Part shown: positions 38,201 through 42,240 of the stretch, one piece after another
How the letters are laid out: each line of letters begins with the position of its first letter
Numbering within the stretch: position 1 is the first letter of the stretch
Assembly: GCF_029633865.1 (NCBI RefSeq)
Contig: NC_079217.1
Location: 52,886,479-52,950,478 of the forward strand
DNA: 64,000 nt
Direction of reading: 5' to 3'
DNA from: Lampris incognitus
Taxonomy: Eukaryota; Chordata; Actinopteri; Lampriformes; Lampridae
Made by a program: the position numbers and the translations under genes
The notes under the pieces: model-generated
What the model was told of the DNA's origin: nothing
The model's input: the letters and a program-made list of their open reading frames with translations, nothing else
Databases searched by the model: none

Positions 38201-38265
38201 TAGACCCGGCCCACAAGCGCATCCTGCTAGAGAGTCTGAGGCAACAGCAGCAGCAACAAAAGTAA
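7664..38265 (+). CDS. INPPL1: INPPL1 (SHIP2), phosphatidylinositol-3,4,5-trisphosphate 5-phosphatase 2; 5' partial, 23 exons
   Basis: Splitting at GT-AG sites gives 23 exons whose phases all agree: 7664-7810, 8041-8131, 9796-9885, 12114-12212, 19396-19546, 19953-20059, 20962-21064, 21765-21961, 22719-22836, 23202-23298, 24408-24546, 24657-24756, 26236-26324, 26726-26807, 26946-27035, 27418-27531, 27982-28158, 28429-28584, 32652-32736, 35670-35756, 36158-36896, 37515-37648 and 38163-38265. They encode about 1097 residues, against 1258 for human SHIP2; the missing N-terminus is the SH2 domain, upstream of the window. Seen in order: linker, 5-phosphatase domain ([28 protein letters not shown]), C2-like domain, proline-rich tail with NPAY, SAM domain. 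The SAM domain and the PHOX2A/CLPB neighbours argue for INPPL1 over its paralogue INPP5D. Known role: removes the 5-phosphate of PI(3,4,5)P3 at the plasma membrane and dampens insulin/PI3K signalling. Identification is by recalled family similarity; no alignment was run. Confidence 0.96.
8041..8131 (+). CDS. INPPL1: INPPL1 exon 2 of window
   Basis: The exon reads [20 protein letters not shown], a strongly conserved SHIP2 segment. The acceptor is CCCCTAG and the donor is GTAGGT, which runs straight into a (TG)n tract from about 8137. Confidence 0.94.
8137..8213 (+). repeat. (TG)n microsatellite abutting the exon 2 donor
   Basis: An almost pure TG run with a few CG steps begins about 5 bases after the INPPL1 donor at 8132, followed by (TGCC)n. 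Confidence 0.9.
8270..8625 (+). repeat. tRNA-derived SINE, copy 3 (5' truncated)
   Basis: It starts inside the family consensus at GGCTTGGTCGGG and continues to ACAATTGGGGAGAAAA. It lacks the tRNA-like head. Confidence 0.85.
8988..9064. repeat. (CA)n microsatellite
   Basis: About 38 uninterrupted CA units lie in INPPL1 intron 2, with a shorter CA run at 8846-8880. Confidence 0.95.
9796..9885 (+). CDS. INPPL1: INPPL1 exon 3 of window
   Basis: This in-frame 90-bp exon encodes [20 protein letters not shown] then [10 protein letters not shown]. It has the helical, coiled-coil-like character of the SHIP2 region before the phosphatase domain. The acceptor is CTTCACCAG and the donor is GTAGAT. Confidence 0.93.
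10155..10830 (-). repeat. GC-rich interspersed repeat, copy B (dimeric)
   Basis: In this orientation it begins AGGAATCAGGAACACTTTAT and carries the unit ACCGCCGGTCTGCATGGG / AGCTTAGCC twice (10357 and 10641). It ends CGCGCCGCCACCTTCCC. A 222-residue open frame at 10344-11012 is a by-product of the GC-rich repeat. Confidence 0.7.
11890..11988 (+). repeat. 99-bp fragment matching the 5' part of the L2-like LINE
   Basis: By eye it matches 13141-13239 with one difference (GATCCCTC versus GGTCCCTC). It lies about 125 bp before the exon 4 acceptor, in the same orientation as the LINE in the next intron. Confidence 0.85.
12114..12212 (+). CDS. INPPL1: INPPL1 exon 4 of window (99 bp, in frame)
   Basis: The exon encodes [13 protein letters not shown], a proline/serine stretch, then [10 protein letters not shown] pyrimidine-rich acceptor precedes it and the donor GTACAC begins a (CA)n run. 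Because it is phase 0 and 99 bp, losing it would keep the reading frame. A 99-bp near-identical repeat lies on both sides of it (see findings). Confidence 0.92.
12215..12274 (+). repeat. (CA)n microsatellite abutting the exon 4 donor
   Basis: The donor GTACAC leads directly into about 30 CA units. Confidence 0.95.
13957..14332 (-). mobile_element. tRNA-derived SINE (second family), nested in the LINE, with target-site duplication
   Basis: On the minus strand it starts GGCGGCACGGTGGCGCAGTG with an A box (TGGCGCAGTGG) and a B-box-like GGTTCAAGACC. It runs through the AGTCCAAAGACATGTAGGTC block and ends in (GGATGG)n. The flanks CACACTCCATCTC (13944-13956) and CACATTCCATCTC (14333-14345) form a 13-bp duplication with one mismatch. 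Confidence 0.85.
15216..16416. mobile_element. Tc1-like foldback element (two transposon 5' ends facing each other)
   Basis: Flanked by TA at 15216-15217 and 16415-16416. The arms 15218-15752 and 15880-16414 are both 535 bp and inverted; reading them against each other I see about three differences. Each arm carries the terminus CACTACCGTTCAAAAGTTTG and the first part of a transposase beginning [20 protein letters not shown], then the helix-turn-helix stretch [19 protein letters not shown]. The 127-bp spacer continues the minus-strand transposase to 95 residues ([15 protein letters not shown]). The catalytic domain is absent, so mobility would need a transposase in trans. It is nested in the L2-like LINE. 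Confidence 0.93.
17094..17275 (-). mobile_element. 3' fragment of another non-LTR retrotransposon, nested in the L2-like LINE
   Basis: The plus strand reads GGGTTCGCCACAGCGGATCA, then TGTCACACCAGCCACCTGCA and CATAAACCTCCTCTTTGGC, a very common fish sequence. The minus strand encodes the C-terminal reverse-transcriptase flavour [17 protein letters not shown] in pieces. It interrupts the LINE between the motifs before and after it. Confidence 0.6.
18990..19215. repeat. Interspersed repeat fragment
   Basis: ATTAGATAGTGACAGTGGAG, GACAGGAAATGTGGGGGAGA and GCATCCAACAAAGGTCACAC follow the familiar order of a widespread vertebrate repeat. The family is not named. Confidence 0.4.
19396..19546 (+). 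CDS. INPPL1: INPPL1 exon 5 of window
   Basis: The exon encodes [33 protein letters not shown] and [11 protein letters not shown]. This is the SHIP-family pre-catalytic (PH-related) region. It follows a 7.2-kb intron filled by an L2-like LINE. The acceptor is CCGCTACAG and the exon ends in phase 1. Confidence 0.95.
19953..20059 (+). CDS. INPPL1: INPPL1 exon 6 of window
   Basis: The exon encodes [20 protein letters not shown] then [15 protein letters not shown], typical of SHIP2 before the catalytic domain. The acceptor is CTCGGTTAG and the donor is GTTGTG. Confidence 0.94.
20898..20952 (+). repeat. (TG)n microsatellite abutting the exon 7 acceptor
   Basis: About 27 TG units end nine bases before the INPPL1 exon at 20962. 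Confidence 0.95.
20962..21064 (+). CDS. INPPL1: INPPL1 exon 7 of window (start of 5-phosphatase domain)
   Basis: The exon encodes [39 protein letters not shown] is the first conserved motif of inositol 5-phosphatases. The acceptor ATGTTTCAG sits directly against a (TG)n run ending at 20952, so the usual polypyrimidine tract is replaced by the repeat. At 103 bp, skipping it would shift the frame. Confidence 0.96.
21113..21440. repeat. MITE-like repeat
   Basis: Repeated GACTTATA/GACTTGTACTCTG motifs and a CTATAGTCCCGGACTAAAAG left end resemble a non-autonomous DNA transposon family seen in fishes. The ends are not certain. Confidence 0.4.
21765..21961 (+). CDS. INPPL1: INPPL1 exon 8 of window (5-phosphatase domain)
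   Basis: The exon encodes [20 protein letters not shown] then [20 protein letters not shown]. The [13 protein letters not shown] stretch is a core strand of the catalytic fold and carries the conserved catalytic-site glutamate. The acceptor is GTCTGCAG and the donor is GTGAGG. Confidence 0.96.
22099..22530 (+). repeat. tRNA-derived SINE, copy 4 (full length)
   Basis: Starts GGCGTCCGGGTGGCGTAGTG, B box GTTCGAATCC at about 22155, and all later family landmarks. Ends in a poly-T-like tract at 22509-22531. Confidence 0.9.
22719..22836 (+). CDS. INPPL1: INPPL1 exon 9 of window (5-phosphatase domain)
   Basis: The exon encodes [20 protein letters not shown] then [17 protein letters not shown], the conserved substrate-loop and lead-in to the GNKGAV motif, which is split across this junction. 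It ends in phase 1 with donor GTAAGA. Confidence 0.96.
23202..23298 (+). CDS. INPPL1: INPPL1 exon 10 of window (5-phosphatase domain)
   Basis: The exon encodes [20 protein letters not shown] then [16 protein letters not shown] and the CHLTSG motif are catalytic-domain hallmarks; the histidine is part of the active site. The donor is a weaker GTTAAA. The next intron holds two SINE copies. Confidence 0.96.
23449..23735 (+). repeat. tRNA-derived SINE, copy 5 (rearranged, with internal foldback)
   Basis: Begins GTGTCCTGGTCGCTGCACTA, then an inverted piece CACGCTATTCCCCCCAG followed by its plus-strand counterpart, then the normal 3' half. Confidence 0.85.
23944..24209 (+). repeat. tRNA-derived SINE, copy 6 (5' truncated, 14-bp target-site duplication)
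   Basis: AAAATAAAATTGAG occurs at 23930-23943 and 24210-24223 and brackets the element exactly. The copy starts TTGCCTACCAACACGG and has lost part of its middle. Confidence 0.9.
24408..24546 (+). CDS. INPPL1: INPPL1 exon 11 of window (WLGDLNYR motif)
   Basis: The exon encodes [19 protein letters not shown] and [24 protein letters not shown] holds the catalytic aspartate and asparagine. The family usually has FWFGDLNYR here; this copy has leucine at the third position. The acceptor is GCTCCTACAG. Confidence 0.97.
24657..24756 (+). CDS. INPPL1: INPPL1 exon 12 of window (5-phosphatase domain)
   Basis: The exon encodes [20 protein letters not shown] then [13 protein letters not shown], matching SHIP2. 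Acceptor TGTTTGCAG, donor GTCAGT, ends in phase 1. Confidence 0.96.
24974..25230. mobile_element. piggyBac-like MITE with TTAA duplication
   Basis: TTAA at 24974-24977 and 25227-25230 flank termini CACTGGAACGGCC and, inverted, CACTAGAACGACC (11 of 13 match). The interior has no coding potential. It also contains a subterminal palindrome AAAACGACC / GGTCGTTTT around 25160-25185. It lies in INPPL1 intron 12. Confidence 0.7.
25753..26180 (+). repeat. tRNA-derived SINE, copy 7 (full length), just upstream of exon 13
   Basis: Starts GGCGTCCGGGTAGCGTGGCG, B-box-like GGTTCGAATTCC, and ends ATACGGAGAAAAATAAAAAT, about 60 bp before the exon at 26236. Confidence 0.9.
26186..26229 (+). repeat. (TG)n microsatellite abutting the exon 13 acceptor
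   Basis: About 22 TG units end six bases before INPPL1 exon 13. Confidence 0.95.
26236..26324 (+). CDS. INPPL1: INPPL1 exon 13 of window (5-phosphatase domain)
   Basis: The exon encodes [20 protein letters not shown] then VWQKQKATG. The [10 protein letters not shown] stretch is a conserved 5-phosphatase motif. The acceptor TATGCAG is immediately preceded by a (TG)n run and a SINE. At 89 bp, skipping it would shift the frame. Confidence 0.96.
26726..26807 (+). CDS. INPPL1: INPPL1 exon 14 of window (PSWCDRI motif)
   Basis: The exon encodes [20 protein letters not shown] then [16 protein letters not shown] is the signature that binds the scissile phosphate. Acceptor CTCTTTCAG, donor GTGAGG, phase 1. 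Confidence 0.97.
26946..27035 (+). CDS. INPPL1: INPPL1 exon 15 of window (SDHSP motif, end of catalytic domain)
   Basis: The exon encodes [20 protein letters not shown] then [14 protein letters not shown] (26969-26983) carries the catalytic aspartate-histidine pair. Acceptor TCTGTCAG, donor GTACAG. Confidence 0.97.
27418..27531 (+). CDS. INPPL1: INPPL1 exon 16 of window (C2-like domain)
   Basis: The exon encodes [20 protein letters not shown] then [17 protein letters not shown], the start of the C2-like domain known to modulate SHIP2 phosphatase activity. The acceptor is CCCTAAG, after a 200-bp pyrimidine-rich stretch. Confidence 0.96.
27982..28158 (+). CDS. INPPL1: INPPL1 exon 17 of window (C2-like domain)
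   Basis: The exon encodes [20 protein letters not shown] and [20 protein letters not shown], then KSLDGYESY, matching the middle of the C2-like domain. Acceptor TCCTCCGTAG, donor GTATGG, phase 1. Confidence 0.96.
28429..28584 (+). CDS. INPPL1: INPPL1 exon 18 of window (end of C2-like domain)
   Basis: The exon encodes [20 protein letters not shown] and [20 protein letters not shown], then TRERLY, all SHIP2-like. The acceptor is CCTAAATAG and the donor is GTAATG. A 4-kb intron rich in retroelements follows. Confidence 0.96.
29200..29988 (-). repeat. tRNA-derived SINE, copy 8, split by a miniature LTR element
   Basis: On the minus strand the head is at 29888-29988 (GGCGTCCGGATAGCGTAGCG, B box GGTTCGAATTCC) and the rest at 29200-29510. 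The intervening 377 bp is the TRIM-like element. About 30 bp of SINE is missing at the junction. Confidence 0.85.
29511..29887 (+). mobile_element. TRIM-like miniature LTR retroelement with tRNA-like LTR and tRNA-Leu primer site
   Basis: The right LTR is 29729-29887 (159 bp, TGTAACG...GCTACA, so TGTA/TACA ends). The left LTR is cut to 29511-29611 and resembles the end of the right one at roughly 80% by eye. Directly after the left LTR, 29613-29628 reads TGGTGTCAGAAGAGGG, the complement of a recalled tRNA-Leu 3' end with one mismatch: a primer binding site. Before the right LTR lies the purine tract AAAGGAGGGGGA. The interior is only about 117 bp and non-coding. Each LTR holds a tRNA-like block (TAGTCGACTGG as A box, GGTTCGCGTCC or GGTTCATGTCC near the B box). 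Confidence 0.7.
30340..31010 (-). pseudogene. Non-LTR retrotransposon ORF2 3' fragment
   Basis: Minus-strand frames read [60 protein letters not shown], then [11 protein letters not shown] and [40 protein letters not shown]. This is the C-terminal region of a very abundant fish LINE. A frameshift near 30690 breaks it. Confidence 0.85.
31950..32012 (+). repeat. Tail fragment of the second tRNA-SINE family
   Basis: CCAGCATCCCCGCGACCCTG and AGAGCAGGATAAGCGGCTTG, then (GGATGG). Confidence 0.75.
32652..32736 (+). CDS. INPPL1: INPPL1 exon 19 of window (start of C-terminal tail)
   Basis: The exon encodes [26 protein letters not shown] is conserved with SHIP2; the rest is divergent tail. Acceptor TGTGTTTCAG, donor GTCAGT, phase 2. 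Confidence 0.92.
33492..34677 (+). mobile_element. Internally deleted hAT element with broken ZBED5/SCAND3-like transposase remnant
   Basis: The termini CAGCATTTCTCAAAGTG and, inverted, CAGTGGTTCTCAAACTT are flanked by TGCTAATC (33484-33491) and TGCTAAGT (34678-34685), an 8-bp hAT-type duplication with 6 of 8 matching. Inside, two plus-strand frames (33540-33737 and 33694-34236, one frameshift) read [60 protein letters not shown] and [14 protein letters not shown]. These match the C-terminal dimerisation region of hAT transposases and their domesticated ZBED5/SCAND3-type relatives. The N-terminal zinc finger and catalytic core are missing. It lies in INPPL1 intron 19. Confidence 0.85.
35125..35275 (+). 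repeat. LINE 3' tail fragment
   Basis: The plus strand reads [18 protein letters not shown] before a GGATGG-type end, resembling the last codons and tail of fish non-LTR elements. Confidence 0.45.
35670..35756 (+). CDS. INPPL1: INPPL1 exon 20 of window (tail)
   Basis: The exon reads [20 protein letters not shown] then SGKEDATT. There is no strong family match, but it has good splice sites (TCCATGCAG, GTACAA) and is the only piece that joins the phases of its neighbours. It is a basic, charged linker. An earlier internal GTCAGT at 35710 is a possible alternative donor that would also keep an open frame only with a different partner. Confidence 0.8.
36158..36896 (+). CDS. INPPL1: INPPL1 exon 21 of window (proline-rich tail with NPAY motif)
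   Basis: This is the largest exon, 739 bp. It encodes [23 protein letters not shown] at 36213-36224 is the NPXY motif which, when phosphorylated, binds PTB-domain partners in SHIP proteins. A long low-complexity proline/serine stretch follows, with [13 protein letters not shown] (SH3-ligand type), an acidic EEGSSEDDG patch, [15 protein letters not shown] and [12 protein letters not shown]. All of these appear in the same order in SHIP2. The acceptor is TGTTAAG and the donor is GTGGGA. An antisense open frame at 36224-36586 is a by-product of the composition. Confidence 0.95.
37515..37648 (+). CDS. INPPL1: INPPL1 exon 22 of window (SAM domain, first part)
   Basis: The exon encodes a serine-rich lead-in, then [20 protein letters not shown] and DDLEFL, the first helices of the SAM domain. 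SHIP2 uses this domain for heterotypic SAM contacts with ARAP3 and EphA2. Acceptor CCGGCACAG, donor GTATGA. Confidence 0.96.
38163..38265 (+). CDS. INPPL1: INPPL1 last exon (SAM domain end and stop)
   Basis: The exon encodes [20 protein letters not shown] then LLESLRQ, the end of the SAM domain, and finishes with six glutamines, a lysine and TAA at 38263-38265. The recalled mammalian C-terminus has no glutamine run, so this short (CAG/CAA) tail is a lineage feature. Confidence 0.96.
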
Positions 38266-41070
38266 ACCGTACCAAATTGGTCCACAACTGGTCCAAACTG
38301 GTCTGGTGTCAACCAGGCCAAATCCCAGCTGAACTGGACTAAACTGGACTGAACTGAGCTGGGCTGTGTGCCAATCTATACCAGACTGTGCCTTCTGAAA
38401 GAAATTGCACTCCATTTTTATTTAAAAAAAATACTTGTTGAACCAATAAGTTTTTTTTTCGTCACTTGTACTGTATGTATGTTATTATGTGGCTGTCGTA
38501 GAGGCGGTCTTATTTAATGATAATCATTTCACTCCATCAGATTGGCATCACAACCTAACCTGTGCTTTCAATGCAGAGGGAACGGTCGTGAACCAACATT
38601 GGTGGTGCGACCCACAATTTGAAAGGAGATGATGAAATTCATGAAATCTCTGCAAGAGATGGCAAGACGCTGCACAATTAAGAGGGGGATCCATGCCTGT
38701 GTAATCAGGTTCAGTCTGGCAGAACTCCTTTGGTTTGGTTGGCCCTGAGAAAGCCTTACCTTCCTCTGCAGACCACCGGTATTTTAGACGGAACTGGTGA
38801 AAGTAGAGACCTGAAAGTTAAAAGCAAAACTAACGTGGGGACATTAAAGCCAGAGCCTTAAAATCTCACACTCGGCACGTGTTTACCCAAATCCCATCAG
38901 GCCCCCTTCTGTGAACTGGATTCAGCAAGTATAGAGAAAAGGGGATAATTAGGCTCATCCGGCTTCTCGGGACTCTCAAGTTGTTATTTTCCCCAACTAA
39001 AAGTCAAGGAAGGTCAGGAAATTGTATGAGGAAGAGCTGATAGCCTCACAGTCAGCACTTGGGGGGGGGGGGGGTTGTGTTCCCCCCCTAAAGCTCAGGT
39101 GGAGGAACCCTCCTGCTTCTGTGCCAGTGGTGGATAGGGAGTGTTGAAAGCATTAGAGATGCGGCTGAAGAGACCGAGCCCTGATGGATGTCAGGCCCCT
39201 GTCAAGGTGCACAACGTATCTGTCACTACCATTCAGATCCCGGCAAGTATTGCCTGTCTTTATGTTGGTAGTATTAATCCGGTGCCTCTGCCTTTATTTA
39301 TAGTCTAATGTTTTCCAAAGACAAAGGGAATAAGGATCGAACTACCCAAACCAGCACCGCAAGAGCCAAAAGCAAACATTTTGAAATGAGCTTTCCCACA
39401 GGTATTTTGTTTACCATCCTCCTCCAACATTACTAGCCCCATGCATATTTTTTTTTCCATCATTTCATAACAGATTATCACACGGAAGTATCTGGCGAAC
39501 GTAACATCTGTGGATAGCCACTGTAAAGTGTTGTGTTTGAAGACTTAACACAGTGTGTCTGGCTCGGTCCTGTTCATATATTACAGATGTCCATCAGGGC
39601 AATTAGTTTCACTTTTTCATAGACAAAATAACTTCTTACTATTAATTTTTCATGTATAAGCAGGCACGAAAAGTTCAAAATTGTGTATATTGGGTCAACA
39701 ACTGACATTAGTTTGATCTTTTTACTTAGTAACTCAAGACACGTTTCTTCTGCAACTTATAAAGAGAGAAGTACAGGCAGTTGTTTCACATAATTAATTC
39801 TACTGAGGCGCCACGATACAAAGACAGCATCTTTGTATCGTGCAAAAACTTAAGATGCCAACAAATTAGATTTTCTCTAATTAGGGAATACTTTTTTTCT
39901 TGTCCATGTGCCCATGTTGTTGTTTTTTTATAGCTCACATGTTGATCACAATTTTTTTTTTTTACAAGATTAGATTTTGCCCTAACTTCAGGACGAGGAA
40001 AAAATAATGCATCTCAGTGGTGGAAGTCTGGATGAGTTGAAGCTGCAGTTCTCCGATGTGGCCGGCAGTGGGCACTGCCGCGTCATAAACCTCCCTAGTT
40101 CACCGCGGACCCGCAGGGAAAAGGGTTAACGCGGAAACGTATTCTCACCTAAATCTCAACCGTCGTGATTTGTGTATATGTGTTGTATATTGCACCGCTT
40201 AAAATCTGTTTAAAAGAGTTAAAACTTGTTTGGTTTGTTTTGGGTTTGTCGTTTTGTTCAAAATGGCCTTTGGAAGCCCCCCGGTTAAGATCCTGCCTTT
40301 TCTCTCCCGGTCTGGGAATGACACCACAAGCCAAAAAAAGGGTGTCTTGTTTTAGTGTTGTTGTTAAGAGTTAGAACCGTGTTGGTCTTTTACAGGTTTT
40401 AACTGCTTTTAGACTTGTCTCCTTCCCACCGACATCTATAATTTACCACCTTAGCTGCGTTCACAATTAGACTTCTCATTAAGGTTTTTCTGCAAAAAAA
40501 AAAAGCCTCCACAAATTGGGACATATGATGTTCATTCATATTTACTAAATTATTGTGACGCAGCCTCATTTGTGCAGAATCTTGTTAAAGTTTTTTTTTC
40601 TTTTCTAGGTTTTTATCAATGGTTTGGACACAACACACACATTCAGTTCCGACAGTTTCGTCTTTTCCTAATTTTGTTTTGCCCCACACAAGCTGTTGTA
40701 TGTAGTAGCTTGTACGCCGCATCCCTCAGCCTGCCTGCGAGCGTTTGCGCGTGCGCGCGCGCACCTAACAGAGTTTATGCGGTATTACATTGTGTGCTGT
40801 GTCTTGTGTTAATGGTCAAACTTAATTTCAGTGCCATGAGAAAATGTCGACTGTCATGCCAGATTTTAAGTCTTTTATATATATATACATATATATATAA
40901 TGGCCGTTTATCGTTTGCTTTACCGTGTGTGTGTGTTTGTGGTCTGTGTCTGCGAGGCTGTTTATCTCGCCATCATACCCTTTTTATCTCCTGCATCTGT
41001 TGTGTTAAATTAATGTAAGCTGTTGACTCCTTGTTATCTTTTTCTTAATAAAACTAACTTTCCACAATTC
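38266..41070 (+). other. INPPL1: Probable INPPL1 3' UTR
   Basis: No coding exon can be supported in this 2.8-kb stretch after the INPPL1 stop. It is AT-rich with homopolymer tracts, a 13-bp inverted repeat at 39812-39842 and a short (TA)n at 40870-40890. It ends with a canonical AATAAA. That the transcript reaches this far is inferred. Confidence 0.55.
41047..41052 (+). promoter_or_regulatory. Candidate INPPL1 polyadenylation signal
   Basis: A canonical AATAAA lies about 2.8 kb after the stop and is followed by a T-rich stretch. It is chosen as the most convincing signal before the next repeat block. Confidence 0.45.
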
Positions 41071-41629
41071 TACAATTGCTTCTCTTTTTTTTTTTTACAA
41101 TCTTAACAGCAAACTGTCATTTGCTGTTAAAACAGGAAGATATGGACTGAGGTGGTCGTGTTGGGCTGTTCCTTGTATGATTGACTCGAGGCCTGTTTCA
41201 TTAAATGACGTGCAAGCAAGAAACTGTCCAGAAAGGTGTCGACAGCAACCGTGCAAAAGGTCCAGACACGCACATGGCAGCTGTTGCTACATGGCAGTGG
41301 ACATTTTCCCACAGACGAAGCATACGCGTGGTCTGCAATTGCCTTTAACGTAATTTAAATGGGAATGACATGTGGACGAGTCCACATTGCATCCATTCAA
41401 ATTCAAATTCCACATACACTGCAAACGTAATCTAAATTTGCTGTAGAAATAGGTTTGCCAATAGAGGAACAGGAAACAACGCTCCGTTTTTAAAATCATG
41501 TCGTGCACCCTGAAACGTCACATCTTAGGTCTCGTACTACAGCCGAAAGCTTTGAATACTTGGGCTTCAATTCAGATTTATTGCTCAGAGCCATTATTTT
41601 TTAAATGTGGCCAATATCAGATTCCAGTG

Positions 41630-42240
41630 TGAACAGGTCACGGTCCTGAACTGACCACAAGAACACATACACCTAAACTAACACACATATATCCAAACTA
41701 AACAAAATAATCCCTGTCCAAGGGAGCGAACGCCAGCCAGGATGACCGTCGGAACCGCCGGTCTGCATAGGTTAGCAGTTAGCTTAGCGCGCCCCGCTTC
41801 CGCGTCCTGTCAGACCGCCCTCGGCCTTTCCTCCTCGGGCGCAGCTCCAGACAGGGGCCGTGGTCCCCGGGCCCACCGGACGAAGCGGACCAAGCTCTCC
41901 CAGCCGACCCGGCGCCAGCTCTCCCAGCCAGACCTCCTCGACACACCTCCCCGCACGCCTCACGACGACATGAAAAACACCAGTCAGCGCCAGGGGAGGC
42001 CGCCGCCAGACCGCCCTCGGAACTGCCGGTCTCCATGGGCTGGCTAGCAGTTAGCTTAGCCTGCCCCGCTGTCCCAGCCATCAAACGAAACAAAACGTAG
42101 ACCCTGACGCGGACAAAGACACTGTATGAACAGCACTAGGTGAGGCCGCCGCAAATGTGAATAGGCGCCGCCATCTTCCGATACCGGCACCGGGCGAGGC
42201 CGCTGCGAACGCGCATTCGCGCCGCCATCTTACCACATCG
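41630..42240 (-). repeat. GC-rich interspersed repeat, copy C (dimeric)
   Basis: Closely matches copy B: GGGAGCGAACGCCAGCCAGG, the GC-rich body and two occurrences of the ACCGCCGGTCTGCAT / GTTAGCTTAGC unit (41754 and 42022), ending GGCGCCGCCATCTTCC. It lies between the INPPL1 and PHOX2A 3' ends. Confidence 0.7.
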
